A DNA stretch of 56,137 nt, from positions 1 to 56,137 of the forward strand of contig JABSPM010000076.1 in NCBI GenBank assembly GCA_013215095.1. The letters run 5' to 3'. Source of the DNA: Flavobacteriaceae bacterium. Its GTDB lineage: Bacteria; Bacteroidota; Bacteroidia; Flavobacteriales; Flavobacteriaceae. Both the position numbers and the translations under genes were made by a program. Under the pieces are notes generated by a model. The model was not told the DNA's origin and did no database searches. It was given only the letters and a program-made list of their open reading frames with translations. Shown piece by piece: positions 38,438 through 48,561 of the stretch. The stretch's first letter is position 1. Every line of letters starts with the position of its first letter.

Positions 38438-41400
38438 ATGATAGATTTCAACTTTAAGAAATGGAATACCATTTTTGGTTGGTTAGCGTTTTTAATCGCA
38501 TTAATCACTTACACTTTAACAACGGAACCAACTGTAAGTTTTTGGGATGCTGGAGAATACATATTAACCGCTTCTAAGCTTCAAGTAGGACACCCACCAG
38601 GAGCACCTTTGTTTCAAATGTTTGGTGCAGTCTTCTCTACCTTTGCAACAGACCCAACTCAAATTGGATTTATGCTAAACATGATGAGTGCGGTGTCGGC
38701 AGCATTTACAATTTTATTTATGTTTTGGTCTATTTCACTGTTGTTACAAAAACTCGTAAAAGCAGAGCATCACACAATTTCAAAATCCCAATCTATCGCT
38801 ATTTTAGGAAGTGCTTTTGTAGGTAGCGTTGCTTTTGCTTTTACAGACTCATTTTGGTTTAATGCTGTAGAAACAGAAGTCTATGCCATGGCAACACTTA
38901 TCATGGCAGTTATGTTCTATTTAGGGCTTCGCTGGGAGAAAGACATGGACAAACCTAGAGGCAATAAGTGGTTGGTACTTATTTCCTTTGTGGTAGGATT
39001 ATCGTTTGGGGTGCACTTTATGGGCTTATTAACCATTCCTGCGATTGGTTTAATTTATTTCTTTAAACACTACAAAACAATTACTATAAAAAACTTCATT
39101 ATTGCTAATAGTGTTGTCGTTGCCATTCTATTATTCATATTCAAACTATTAGCTCCAAATATTTTAAGATTCTTTAGTGTTTTAGAAATTTTCTTTGTCA
39201 ACACTATAGGCTTACCTTTTAATTCTGGATCTATTATAGCCTTATTCCTATTAATTGCTGCAATATATTACGGCTTAAATTATACACGACAGAAAAACTA
39301 TCCTATTATAAATACAGTCATCCTTTGTATTACCTTCGTTATTTTGGGCTTTTCATCTTGGCTTATGCTTCCTATCAGAGCTAATGCAAATGTTGTCATC
39401 AACGAAAATAACCCATCGAGTGCCAGAGAGCTCTTGGCATATTACAACCTAGAGCAATACCCTAAAACCTATCTGTTTTATGGCCCTCAATTTACAGACC
39501 AGTATTCTGGTCTTGACGAAAACAACCCTTACATAGATGACAAACCAAAATATGAGAAAGATTATAAAAAGGGTGAATACATTATTGTGAACGACTACAA
39601 AAATGCAACACAAAACTTCAATTCAAAACATGCTTCTGTTCTGCCAAGAATGTGGAGTACCGAACATGCCGAAAACTATATGAAATACACGGGCTATTTA
39701 AACTTTGATCTCAAGTATGAATATCGTATGCAAAATGAACTTCGAAAGATTATTAATGACTTCAGAGAGAAAGTTAGAGATGGTCTTGTAGATTTTGAAG
39801 ATTACAATAAATTTCTTAAAACTTACGCGAGATATATTGATATAGAAAAACCCTCGTTTGCTCACAATTTAGCATTTATGTTAGACTACCAATTGGGGTA
39901 CATGTACTGGAGATACTTTATGTGGAACTTTACAGGACGTCAAGATGATATTCAAGGAAAATGCGATTTACACGGAAATTGGATTAGTGGTATCAAAGCC
40001 ATTGATGAATTACACTTAGGTATATCACAAGACAATTTACCCAATGACGTCCTAAACAATAAAGGACGAAACACCTATTATTTCCTACCCTTACTGCTAG
40101 GGCTTATTGGGCTATTCTTCGTTTTTAATAAAGACAAAAAACTGTTTTGGGTCATGCTCGTATTCTTCGTGTTTACAGGAATTGCAATTCAAGTGTACAC
40201 TAATATTAGACCTTTTGAACCTAGAGAACGGGACTATTCAGTAGTTGGTTCCTTCTATGTATTTGCATTATGGATTGGTTTTGGTGTATATGCAATTTAC
40301 AATGCGCTTGCAAAAAAGAGCAAATCTTTACTATTAGCACCAGCAATCTCTATTGCATGTTTAATACTAGTGCCTGGAATACTTGCGGCAAACAATTGGG
40401 ATGATCATGACCGCTCTGGAAGACAAACAGCTTATGCTATGGCCATTAAATACTTAGAGTCTTGTGAACCTAATGCTATCTTATTTACCATTGGAGATAA
40501 TGACACTTTTCCGTTATGGTACGCTCAAGAAATTGAAGGTATCCGTACAGACGTTCGCGTTGTAAACACAAGCTTATTCCAAACCGACTGGTACATGGAT
40601 CAAATGAAACGTAAAGCTTATGAAAGCGACCCAATACCGTCATCTTTAACGCATGATAAATACACTGTTGGTACTAGAGATTACATCTTAAAGGAAGTCA
40701 TTACAAAAGATACGCTTTACCTTAAAGATTTTATGAATTTTATTACTAGCGATAACCCAAAGACCAAATATGGTTACTTCCTGCAACAAGAAGGCTACGA
40801 CACAAGCATAGCAAAAAACCAACAATTAAATGCGAACTATATGCCAACAGAACATGTGAGAATACCTGTAGACAAAGCTTCTGTTTTAGAACACGGTATT
40901 GTAAAACCAAAAGACGCCGATAAGATCGTACCTTACATAGACATTCGTATTACTGGCAATGCGCTTTATAAGAATCGCTTATTTATGCTAGACATCATTA
41001 ACAACAACAATTGGGAACGTCCAATTTATTTTACTGGAGGTGCCTTTTCTGATGATGATTACATCTGGATGAAAGACTATCTTCAACTGGACGGCATGTG
41101 TTACAAACTGGTTCCAATAAAAACACCTATAGACAGAGCAAACCCATTTGATATGGGACGTATTGATACAGATAAAATGTATGACCTTGTTAAAAAATGG
41201 AACTGGGGGAATAGTGGAAGTAAGGACATTTACCATGATGTTGAATCTCGACGAAATGGCATTACATATCGTGGAAATTTGGCACGATTAATAGAGCGTT
41301 TAATCCAAGAAGACAAGCTAGATAAAGCCGAAGAAATTACTGATATTGCCATGACTAAGATGCCTGTAGACATCTTTGGATACTACACTTTGCTAGAGCC

Positions 41401-41740
41401 TTATATTAGTGCTTATTACTCGGTTAAGTCTCCAGAAAAAGGACGAAAACTTTATATGGACGTGTCTTCAAAATACCAAGAAAACCTAAGCTATTACAGT
41501 GGATTAACTATAAGCAATCAAGAACAAGTTGCCGAAGACATTTATTTAGATATCGAACGCTATAGAAGTCTTATCGATCTCTTAGTTCTTAACGAGGAGG
41601 ATCGTGATTTTGTTGAAGGGGAAATGAATAAATTCAATAATTTCATTAGATTATTTGGAGCCGAAGCCCCAGAAGATGAACCGATAGGATCGGATAAAGA
41701 CATCCCTAGTGATTCTGGTGCTATAGAAGCAGTAAATTAA
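38438..41740 (+). CDS. DUF2723 membrane protein (glycosyltransferase-like)
   Basis: This 1100-residue protein has an N-terminal DUF2723 domain with multiple helices; the first 60 residues include TEPTVSFWDAGEYILTASKLQVGHPPGAPLFQM, typical of protein O-mannosyltransferase-like (GT-C) enzymes, where the early acidic residues are thought to be catalytic. Further helices extend to about residue 660, then a soluble C-terminal part follows (GDNDTFPLWYAQEIEGIRTDVRVVNTSLF). In Bacteroidota such proteins are candidates for protein O-glycosylation at the cytoplasmic membrane, but the substrate is unknown. The stop overlaps the start of the next gene by one base. Confidence 0.88.
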   Translation: MIDFNFKKWNTIFGWLAFLIALITYTLTTEPTVSFWDAGEYILTASKLQVGHPPGAPLFQMFGAVFSTFATDPTQIGFMLNMMSAVSAAFTILFMFWSISLLLQKLVKAEHHTISKSQSIAILGSAFVGSVAFAFTDSFWFNAVETEVYAMATLIMAVMFYLGLRWEKDMDKPRGNKWLVLISFVVGLSFGVHFMGLLTIPAIGLIYFFKHYKTITIKNFIIANSVVVAILLFIFKLLAPNILRFFSVLEIFFVNTIGLPFNSGSIIALFLLIAAIYYGLNYTRQKNYPIINTVILCITFVILGFSSWLMLPIRANANVVINENNPSSARELLAYYNLEQYPKTYLFYGPQFTDQYSGLDENNPYIDDKPKYEKDYKKGEYIIVNDYKNATQNFNSKHASVLPRMWSTEHAENYMKYTGYLNFDLKYEYRMQNELRKIINDFREKVRDGLVDFEDYNKFLKTYARYIDIEKPSFAHNLAFMLDYQLGYMYWRYFMWNFTGRQDDIQGKCDLHGNWISGIKAIDELHLGISQDNLPNDVLNNKGRNTYYFLPLLLGLIGLFFVFNKDKKLFWVMLVFFVFTGIAIQVYTNIRPFEPRERDYSVVGSFYVFALWIGFGVYAIYNALAKKSKSLLLAPAISIACLILVPGILAANNWDDHDRSGRQTAYAMAIKYLESCEPNAILFTIGDNDTFPLWYAQEIEGIRTDVRVVNTSLFQTDWYMDQMKRKAYESDPIPSSLTHDKYTVGTRDYILKEVITKDTLYLKDFMNFITSDNPKTKYGYFLQQEGYDTSIAKNQQLNANYMPTEHVRIPVDKASVLEHGIVKPKDADKIVPYIDIRITGNALYKNRLFMLDIINNNNWERPIYFTGGAFSDDDYIWMKDYLQLDGMCYKLVPIKTPIDRANPFDMGRIDTDKMYDLVKKWNWGNSGSKDIYHDVESRRNGITYRGNLARLIERLIQEDKLDKAEEITDIAMTKMPVDIFGYYTLLEPYISAYYSVKSPEKGRKLYMDVSSKYQENLSYYSGLTISNQEQVAEDIYLDIERYRSLIDLLVLNEEDRDFVEGEMNKFNNFIRLFGAEAPEDEPIGSDKDIPSDSGAIEAVN

Positions 41741-42459
41741 TGGATTTTATTCCAATAAAAACACCAAAAATGATTATAAGTGCCTTACCTAATTTGGTTT
41801 GGCACTTGCCATCTAGGGATAAGTCTATCTACCTTACATTTGATGATGGACCAACACCTAAAATCACAGATTGGACACTTGAAACTTTAAAAGCCTACAA
41901 CGCAAAAGCGACCTTCTTCTGTATTGGAGATAATATTAAAAAACACCCCGAAATATTTAATAGAATTCATATCGCAAGCCACGCCATAGGCAATCACACC
42001 TTTAACCATTTGAAAGGCTGGAGAACAAAAACACAAAACTATATAGAAAACACCTTAAAGGCGCAAAATATCATTGATAGCACACGTACATTAAACACAC
42101 CTCAAAACTCACAATATAAAGGCAATACAAATCAAAACAGCACTAACCCAAACACGACTCTTGTCAATTATAAATTATTTCGTCCCCCTCATGGGCGTTT
42201 AACACCAAAACAAGCGAAGCAACTCAGAGCCTTGGACTATAAAATTGTGATGTGGAATATTCTTTCAAAAGACTGGAATAAGAAAATTTCAAAAGAAAAG
42301 TGTCTAGAAAATGTAATTCAAAATACAAGCTCTGGAGATATTGTAGTTTTTCATGATAGCCTAAAAGCTGCTAAAAATATGCAATATGCATTACCTAGAG
42401 TTTTAGAACATTTTTCTAAGAGAGGGTTTCAATTTAAGCGTATTCCTGTATCACATTAA
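41740..42459 (+). CDS. Polysaccharide deacetylase family protein
   Basis: This 239-residue protein has the NodB homology domain: LTFDDGPTPKITDWTLE (catalytic Asp pair), HTFNHL (metal-binding His motif), RPPHGRLTPKQ, and a C-terminal VVFHDS with the last catalytic His. Such enzymes remove N- or O-acetyl groups from sugars in peptidoglycan or polysaccharide. No signal peptide is evident. A low-complexity Asn/Thr-rich insertion lies at about residues 112-140. Translation is probably coupled with the preceding DUF2723 gene (TAATG overlap). Its 3' end overlaps that of the convergent thioredoxin-like gene by 26 bases. Confidence 0.92.
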   Translation: MDFIPIKTPKMIISALPNLVWHLPSRDKSIYLTFDDGPTPKITDWTLETLKAYNAKATFFCIGDNIKKHPEIFNRIHIASHAIGNHTFNHLKGWRTKTQNYIENTLKAQNIIDSTRTLNTPQNSQYKGNTNQNSTNPNTTLVNYKLFRPPHGRLTPKQAKQLRALDYKIVMWNILSKDWNKKISKEKCLENVIQNTSSGDIVVFHDSLKAAKNMQYALPRVLEHFSKRGFQFKRIPVSH

Positions 42460-42730
42460 TAAGTGTATTGGCATCTAATGTTCCACTTTGACGCCATTTC
42501 ATCTCGCCATCTTTATAAATAATAAGCGTAGGTAAATCTTTGATTCGCAAGGCTTCAGATAAGGCTTTATTCTTTTCAATATCTATTTTTATGACCTTTA
42601 CTTTATTGCCAAGTCCAGCAGCAACCTCCCTCAACACATCATGCATAACGTCTGACTCTTTGTTCCATTCGGTAAAAAAATCTAACAAAACTGGAATGCT
42701 AACATCGATAAGTTCTCCAAATTTTGACAT
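42434..42730 (-). CDS. Thioredoxin-fold protein lacking the CxxC motif
   Basis: This 98-residue cytoplasmic protein has the thioredoxin fold pattern: LLDFFTEWNKES near residues 15-26, VKVIKIDIEKNKALSEAL, and the cis-Pro loop KDLPTLIIYKDGE. Where thioredoxin has WCGPC, this protein has WNKES and no cysteine at all, so it cannot act as a dithiol reductase. It may act as a binding or chaperone module. It is convergent with the deacetylase gene and its 3' end overlaps it. Confidence 0.88.
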   Translation of the reverse strand: MSKFGELIDVSIPVLLDFFTEWNKESDVMHDVLREVAAGLGNKVKVIKIDIEKNKALSEALRIKDLPTLIIYKDGEMKWRQSGTLDANTLINVIQEYA

Positions 42731-42783
42731 ATTTACAAGTTTTTAATATAATGTGCTCTCACAAAGATAACATTTCCTGCCAA

Positions 42784-44016
42784 TTAGACGGGTTTAGCTC
42801 CTTTTTTAAACTCAATTACCGTGATTTCTGGCCAAATTCCAACACGTCCCGGAAAAGCCAAAAAACCAAATCCTCTGTTTACATTAATCCATTGATTCTT
42901 CTCTTCATAAATGCCTGCCCAATACTTGTAACGCCATTTTACTGGACTCCATTTGATCCATCCTGGAATTTCAATACCAAATTGCATACCATGCGTGTGC
43001 CCACTTAAAGTTAAATGATAATGAAGTTCATCATCAATTACTCGTTCCTGCCAATGCGTTGGGTCATGACTTAGTAATATTTTAAAATCATTGGCGTCTA
43101 CCCGTTTTGATGCCTTTTTCAAATCGCCTTTTTGCTTAAACCCTTTCCCCCAATTCTCTACACCAATAATAGCAATGCGCTCACCTTCTCTTTGAATAAA
43201 ACGACTATCATCTAATAATAAATCAAAACCTATCTCTTCCTGAATAGCCTTTAACTCCTCTAAATTGGCCGCTTTAGCTGATTCGCTTTCCCACGTCCAA
43301 TAATCGCCATAATCATGATTTCCTAACACAGAATACAAGCCGTCTTTAGCTTTCAGTTTAGAAAACACGGCTTTCCAAGGACGCATTTCAGACGCGGTAT
43401 TATTTACCATATCTCCCGTAAATAAAATCGCATCAGATTTTTGCGCATTGATTAAATCTACAGCATAGGCGATTTTCTCTTTATTATCAAAACTTCCACT
43501 ATGAATATCACTAATTTGTGTGATACGGTACCCATCAAAAGCCGCAGGCAAATCTTCATAATACAGAGTATAATTCATTACTTTAAAATTATATTTCCCT
43601 TTAAAAATTCCGTACAAAAACGAAGCAAAAGGTATGGCAGCAATTCCTAAGGTTATCTGGCTAATGAATTTTCGACGTGAAGGTATATAACTGCCATCTA
43701 CATCCGTTTTAACAGTAAAATAATTATATAGGGTTTCCATCGCTCTAAAAATATCCTCTCCAAATAACAACAACATCATCACCATTTTCGGAACATAGAA
43801 AGTTACCAATACGCCAATGGTTATATTTAAATCAGAACTTGAGCTAGACCCTCTATCAAAACTCGCAATTTGATATACAAGATTACCCAAAACAAACAAA
43901 GACACCAATAAATAAGCAATATTCACCCATTTACTTCTAAATATAGTTTTTACGGCTTGATAGGCGTAAAAATCTATAAAACAAAGCACTAAAACAACGA
44001 CAATAACTCTAATCAT
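42784..44016 (-). CDS. Membrane-anchored metallophosphoesterase
   Basis: This 410-residue protein has about four N-terminal membrane segments (to about residue 135), including a second part FISQITLGIAAIPFASFLYGIF, then a calcineurin-like phosphoesterase domain. Metal-binding motifs are ISDIHSGSF, FTGDMVNN, VLGNHDYGDYW, LLSHDPTHW and LSGHTHGMQFG. It resembles the YaeI/YkuE-type phosphodiesterases that act on lipids near the membrane; the substrate is unknown. It is divergent from the GH92 locus. Confidence 0.92.
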   Translation of the reverse strand: MIRVIVVVLVLCFIDFYAYQAVKTIFRSKWVNIAYLLVSLFVLGNLVYQIASFDRGSSSSSDLNITIGVLVTFYVPKMVMMLLLFGEDIFRAMETLYNYFTVKTDVDGSYIPSRRKFISQITLGIAAIPFASFLYGIFKGKYNFKVMNYTLYYEDLPAAFDGYRITQISDIHSGSFDNKEKIAYAVDLINAQKSDAILFTGDMVNNTASEMRPWKAVFSKLKAKDGLYSVLGNHDYGDYWTWESESAKAANLEELKAIQEEIGFDLLLDDSRFIQREGERIAIIGVENWGKGFKQKGDLKKASKRVDANDFKILLSHDPTHWQERVIDDELHYHLTLSGHTHGMQFGIEIPGWIKWSPVKWRYKYWAGIYEEKNQWINVNRGFGFLAFPGRVGIWPEITVIEFKKGAKPV

Positions 44017-44128
44017 AAGATAGTTTTATCAAATATAATCCAAATAAAAACACAAGGAATATCAATGAAATTTATTTAACGATACATTAAGATTTATTAT
44101 CTTACAACCCCTTAATCACTATTTAAAC

Positions 44129-47056
44129 ATGAAACATACATACATCCTTCTATTCTGTATATGTATTTTAAATTGCAATACCGATAAGAAGCATACCTTT
44201 GCAAAAAAAAAACAAGCCTTAGTATCATATGTTAATCCTTTCATTGGAACTGGAGGTCATGGCCACACTTACCCTGGGGCAACACTACCTTTTGGCATGA
44301 TACAATTGAGCCCAGATACGCGACTCGATGGTTGGGATGGCTGCTCTGGATACCATTATAGCGACAATTATATCTATGGTTTTTCGCATACGCATTTAAG
44401 CGGCACCGGTGTTTCAGATTACGGTGACATCTTATTAATGCCTACGAATGCAATTAATTTTGATAACGGTTCAAAAGATAATAAAGGTTATGGCGATTAT
44501 TTTTCACATGACACTGAAATTGCCCAAGCAGGCTACTACAAAGTACACCTAGACACAACCAATATCGATGTAGAATTAACTGTATCCAAACGCAGTGGTA
44601 TTCACAAGTATACCTTCCCGAAAGATTCCAAACAAATTGTAATTATGGACCTAGAGCATCGTGATGAAGTCTTAGATTCCAAAATTAATATGATTTCTAA
44701 TACCGAAATTAGTGGATATCGTCATTCTAAAGCTTGGGCAACCAATCAGCATTTATTTTTTAACGTGCACTTTTCAAGACCCTTTACCAAAATGACTTTA
44801 CTTAATGACAAAAGTGAAGGAAAACATGTAAAAGCAGCCTTTGAGTTTGAGCATTCAGAACATAATATCTTAGAAATTAAAATTGGTATTTCTCCTGTAG
44901 ATGAAACAGGCGCTCGAAAGAACTATGGTAAAGAAATTGCAACTAAATCTTTCAATCAAATAAAAAAAGAAGCGCAAGATCTCTGGGAAAAACAATTGGA
45001 AAAAATTGTCGTAGAAGATCATAATACAGATAATTTAACTAACTTCTATACGGCAATGTATCATACCATGATTGCCCCTAACCTATATCAGGATGTTGAC
45101 GGACGTTATAGAGGCATGGACCTAAAAGTGCATCAGAATGTCAATTTTGAATATTATACTGTGTTTTCGCTTTGGGATACTTATAGAGCAACACATCCAC
45201 TCTATACTATCATTGAACAAGACAAAACCAATCACTTTATTAACACGTTCTTAGCCAAGTATAAGGAAGGTGGTATTATGCCCATTTGGGATTTATCTGC
45301 GTGCTATACTGGCTGTATGATAGGTTATCATGGTGTTCCTGTTATTGCAGATGCTTATCTTAAAGGTATTAAAAATTACGACGTTAATCTTGCCTATAAA
45401 GCCATGAAGCATAGCGCAATGCAAAATCAATTAGGATTAGAATCTTATAAAACACTGGGGTACATCCCTGTTGAGATGGAAAGTGAATCGGTTTCTAAAA
45501 CCTTAGAATATGCCTATGACGATTGGACCATTGCGCAAATGGCAAAAGATTTAGGCAATACCGAAGATTATAAATATTACTTAGAACGCGCACAATATTA
45601 TAAAAACGTTTTTGACCCAGAGTCACAGTTTATGAGAGGTCGTTTTAGAAATACTTGGTTTGCCCCCTTTGACCCTTATGAGGTGAATTTTAATTACACC
45701 GAAGCTAACGCTTGGCAATACAGCAATTATGTACCCCAAGACATCTCAGGTCTAATCGAATTGCATGGAGGAAAAGATAAATTAGAAACAAATCTAGACA
45801 AATTATTTACTGCCAATATAGAAACCTCTGGGCGTAATCAAGCAGACATTACAGGATTGATTGGACAATATGCCCATGGTAACGAACCGAGTCATCACAT
45901 GGCGTATTTGTACAATTTTATAAACAAACCACATAAAACTCAAGAAAAAGTACATCGAATCTTAACAGAACTATATCAAAATGCACCAGATGGTATCTCG
46001 GGTAATGAAGATTGTGGACAAATGAGTGCTTGGTATGTATTTAGTTCACTTGGATTTTACCCCGTTACCCCTGGGTCTAACACCTATATCATCGGAACAC
46101 CACTGTTTGAAAAATCAACAATCAATCTGGAAAATGGAAAACAATTTACAATAGTAGCACATGAAGTATCATCATTAAACAAATACATCGCATCTGCGTA
46201 TTTAAATGGCGAAAAATTAGAACACACATACCTAACGCACAACACCATTATGAACGGTGGCATCTTAGAATTTGACATGACCGACCATCCCGAAATTTGG
46301 GGAAGCCGTGAAGGTCAAGAACCCAAAACACACATTAAAGAGCATCGTATTGTTCCCGCACCTTTTATTGCTAAAGGTGATGTTACCTTTAAAGCTAAAA
46401 CAGAAATCGCTTTAGATAATGTAGATAAAGACGTTTCAATGTATTACCGTATTGGACAAAAAGGCGTATATCAGTTATATAAAGTACCTTTTCATATTGA
46501 AAAAGCCGCATCACTATACACATACGCTGAGAAAGATGGTCAGAAAAGTGCAACGATTACTACGAATTTCTATAAAATTGACCCAACCATTAGCATCCAA
46601 TTAGATACCGAATATGCCAACCAATATAATGCTGGTGGTAACCAAGCTTTAATTGACGGTATCAAAGGCGCAAAGGATTTTAGAACAGGAACATGGCAAG
46701 GGTATTTTGACAAAGATGTTATTGCAACAGTTGACTTGGGAAGTCAAAAGCCAATAACTCAAGTAAGCATAAGCTTTTTGAGAGATCAACGTTCATGGAT
46801 ATTTCTACCTAAAGCGGTTGAAATCTTAGGTTCTAATAACGGAATTACATTCCAGTCTTTAGGTAAACAAACTTTAGACACCTCAACAAATACAGAAGAA
46901 GTTAGCATTAAAACCTTAGACTTTAAGCAGACAAAAACAAAATATCGCTACATAAAACTTATTGCCAAAAAGCTTGGACAACTTCCAGAATGGCATTTGG
47001 GACACAAACATGACGGTAGAAGCTGGATTTTTGTAGATGAAATTTCGATGAACTAA
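44129..47056 (+). CDS. GH92 alpha-mannosidase lipoprotein with C-terminal carbohydrate-binding-like domain
   Basis: This 975-residue exo-alpha-mannosidase has a lipobox (ILNC, Cys16). The N-terminal domain opens YVNPFIGTGGHGHTYPGATLPFGMIQLSPDTR; the (alpha/alpha)6 catalytic part has FSLWDTYRATHPL, HGNEPSHHMAYLYNF and GNEDCGQMSAWYVFSSLGFYP, which hold conserved acid residues and Ca-binding elements of the family. After about residue 740 come an extra Ig-like/chitobiase-C-type stretch and an F5/8 type C-like domain (TVDLGSQKPITQVSISFLRD). GH92 enzymes need calcium and remove mannose from high-mannose N-glycans. It is the first gene of an N-glycan locus. Confidence 0.95.
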   Translation: MKHTYILLFCICILNCNTDKKHTFAKKKQALVSYVNPFIGTGGHGHTYPGATLPFGMIQLSPDTRLDGWDGCSGYHYSDNYIYGFSHTHLSGTGVSDYGDILLMPTNAINFDNGSKDNKGYGDYFSHDTEIAQAGYYKVHLDTTNIDVELTVSKRSGIHKYTFPKDSKQIVIMDLEHRDEVLDSKINMISNTEISGYRHSKAWATNQHLFFNVHFSRPFTKMTLLNDKSEGKHVKAAFEFEHSEHNILEIKIGISPVDETGARKNYGKEIATKSFNQIKKEAQDLWEKQLEKIVVEDHNTDNLTNFYTAMYHTMIAPNLYQDVDGRYRGMDLKVHQNVNFEYYTVFSLWDTYRATHPLYTIIEQDKTNHFINTFLAKYKEGGIMPIWDLSACYTGCMIGYHGVPVIADAYLKGIKNYDVNLAYKAMKHSAMQNQLGLESYKTLGYIPVEMESESVSKTLEYAYDDWTIAQMAKDLGNTEDYKYYLERAQYYKNVFDPESQFMRGRFRNTWFAPFDPYEVNFNYTEANAWQYSNYVPQDISGLIELHGGKDKLETNLDKLFTANIETSGRNQADITGLIGQYAHGNEPSHHMAYLYNFINKPHKTQEKVHRILTELYQNAPDGISGNEDCGQMSAWYVFSSLGFYPVTPGSNTYIIGTPLFEKSTINLENGKQFTIVAHEVSSLNKYIASAYLNGEKLEHTYLTHNTIMNGGILEFDMTDHPEIWGSREGQEPKTHIKEHRIVPAPFIAKGDVTFKAKTEIALDNVDKDVSMYYRIGQKGVYQLYKVPFHIEKAASLYTYAEKDGQKSATITTNFYKIDPTISIQLDTEYANQYNAGGNQALIDGIKGAKDFRTGTWQGYFDKDVIATVDLGSQKPITQVSISFLRDQRSWIFLPKAVEILGSNNGITFQSLGKQTLDTSTNTEEVSIKTLDFKQTKTKYRYIKLIAKKLGQLPEWHLGHKHDGRSWIFVDEISMN

Positions 47057-47250
47057 GATGCTTATGTTTCTACATTTAAAAAAAACGGAGTGCTTGTTAT
47101 ACTATTTTTTTTCAAATAAAAACGAAAGAAAACAAGACACCAAAAACGTCCTTACAGAACTAATTTACAGACACTTTGTTATACTTTACTCACAAATAAA
47201 CCCGATAAAAACGACTGCAAACAACTGCATTTTTAAATACTAACTAAACG

Positions 47251-48561
47251 ATGAGCCACCAAAAATCTTATAACAACTCTTTTATTCTACTTACGGTTTT
47301 ATTCTTCCTTTGGGGATTTATTACAGTACTTGTAGACTCACTTATTCCAAGACTTAGAGAACTCTTTACCTTAAGTTATTTCCAAGCAGGTCTCGTACAA
47401 TTTGCTTTTTTTGGAGCTTACTTTTTGCTTTCCATTCCCGCAAGTTATATCCTCTCTAAAATTGGATATAAAAAAGGCATTATTCTTGGCTTATTGACCA
47501 TGGCAACAGGGTGCTTACTATTTTATCCAGCAGCTTCTTATCGTATTTTTGGTATATTTATGTTAGCCTACTTTATCCTTGCAGGTGGTATTACCATTTT
47601 GCAAGTCGCTGCAAACCCTTTTGTAGCTGGCTTAGGTAGTGAGTCAGGCGCATCTAGCCGACTAAACCTCTCACAAGCGTTTAACTCACTAGGAACAGCC
47701 ATTGCGCCAGCAGTCGGTGCATTATTTATATTGAGTGATACTATAAAAACTAAAGACGAAATAGCTGCTTTAACTGAAACCGCAAAAGCAACCTATTTAG
47801 CCACGGAAGCGTCAGCCGTACAAATGCCATTTTTAGGCTTAGCCTTATTTATAGGCCTAATCGCTTTAATCTTCATTTTTGCAAAATTACCAACACTTAT
47901 AAATGAAACCAGTTCAGGAACCTATGCCACTGCTTTTAAACACAAAAATTTAATGCTTGGTGTTTTAGGCATCTTCTTTTATGTTGGAGCCGAAGTCGCT
48001 ATTGGAAGTTATTTGGTTAACTATTTCTTAGACATGAACTTAGTCGCCATCATTAAGGCCAATGGTATAATGAAATCCATTGCTGAAGGTATTTTAAACT
48101 CTGGATTAGCAGATAGCGACAACAAAGCTATTGTTGGTGTTTTTGTAACATTTTATTGGTCTGGTGCCATGATTGGACGTTTTATTGGATCCTATCTCAC
48201 CAAAATCATGAAACCCGGAAAAGTATTGGGCATCTTTGCAACTTGCGCAATTCTGCTAATACTCATATCCATTAGCACTACTGGTTTGATAAGTATGTGG
48301 AGTATTTTAGCCGTTGGCTTGTTTAACTCTATCATGTTCCCTACAATATTTACAATCTCTATAGATGGTCTAAACGACCTAAAACCCAAAGCCTCCGGCT
48401 TATTATGTACGGCTATTGTCGGTGGCGCGTTGATACCTCCTCTATATGGTTTCTTTACAGACTTCATAGGATTTAAAAATGCACTTTTCTTTATTATTGC
48501 TTGCTATACTTATATCTTATTCTTTGGTTATATAAACTATAAAAAAACATCATATGCTTAA
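47251..48561 (+). CDS. Sugar MFS transporter (FucP-like)
   Basis: This 436-residue permease has twelve predicted helices. Family features are FFLWGFITVLVDSLIPRLRELF, YFLLSIPASYILSKIGYKKGI and the AANPFVAGLG segment, as in fucose/glucose-galactose symporters of the FucP family. It is likely to import the sugar released by the flanking mannosidases, probably mannose, as proton symport; this is inferred from context. It starts 194 bases after the first GH92 gene and overlaps the start of the second by 8 bases. Confidence 0.93.
   Translation: MSHQKSYNNSFILLTVLFFLWGFITVLVDSLIPRLRELFTLSYFQAGLVQFAFFGAYFLLSIPASYILSKIGYKKGIILGLLTMATGCLLFYPAASYRIFGIFMLAYFILAGGITILQVAANPFVAGLGSESGASSRLNLSQAFNSLGTAIAPAVGALFILSDTIKTKDEIAALTETAKATYLATEASAVQMPFLGLALFIGLIALIFIFAKLPTLINETSSGTYATAFKHKNLMLGVLGIFFYVGAEVAIGSYLVNYFLDMNLVAIIKANGIMKSIAEGILNSGLADSDNKAIVGVFVTFYWSGAMIGRFIGSYLTKIMKPGKVLGIFATCAILLILISISTTGLISMWSILAVGLFNSIMFPTIFTISIDGLNDLKPKASGLLCTAIVGGALIPPLYGFFTDFIGFKNALFFIIACYTYILFFGYINYKKTSYA

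Noticed and set aside
47058-47243. A 61-residue frame between the first GH92 gene and the transporter
   Set aside because: It has low-complexity composition, no recognisable feature and spans an AT-rich spacer; probably chance.
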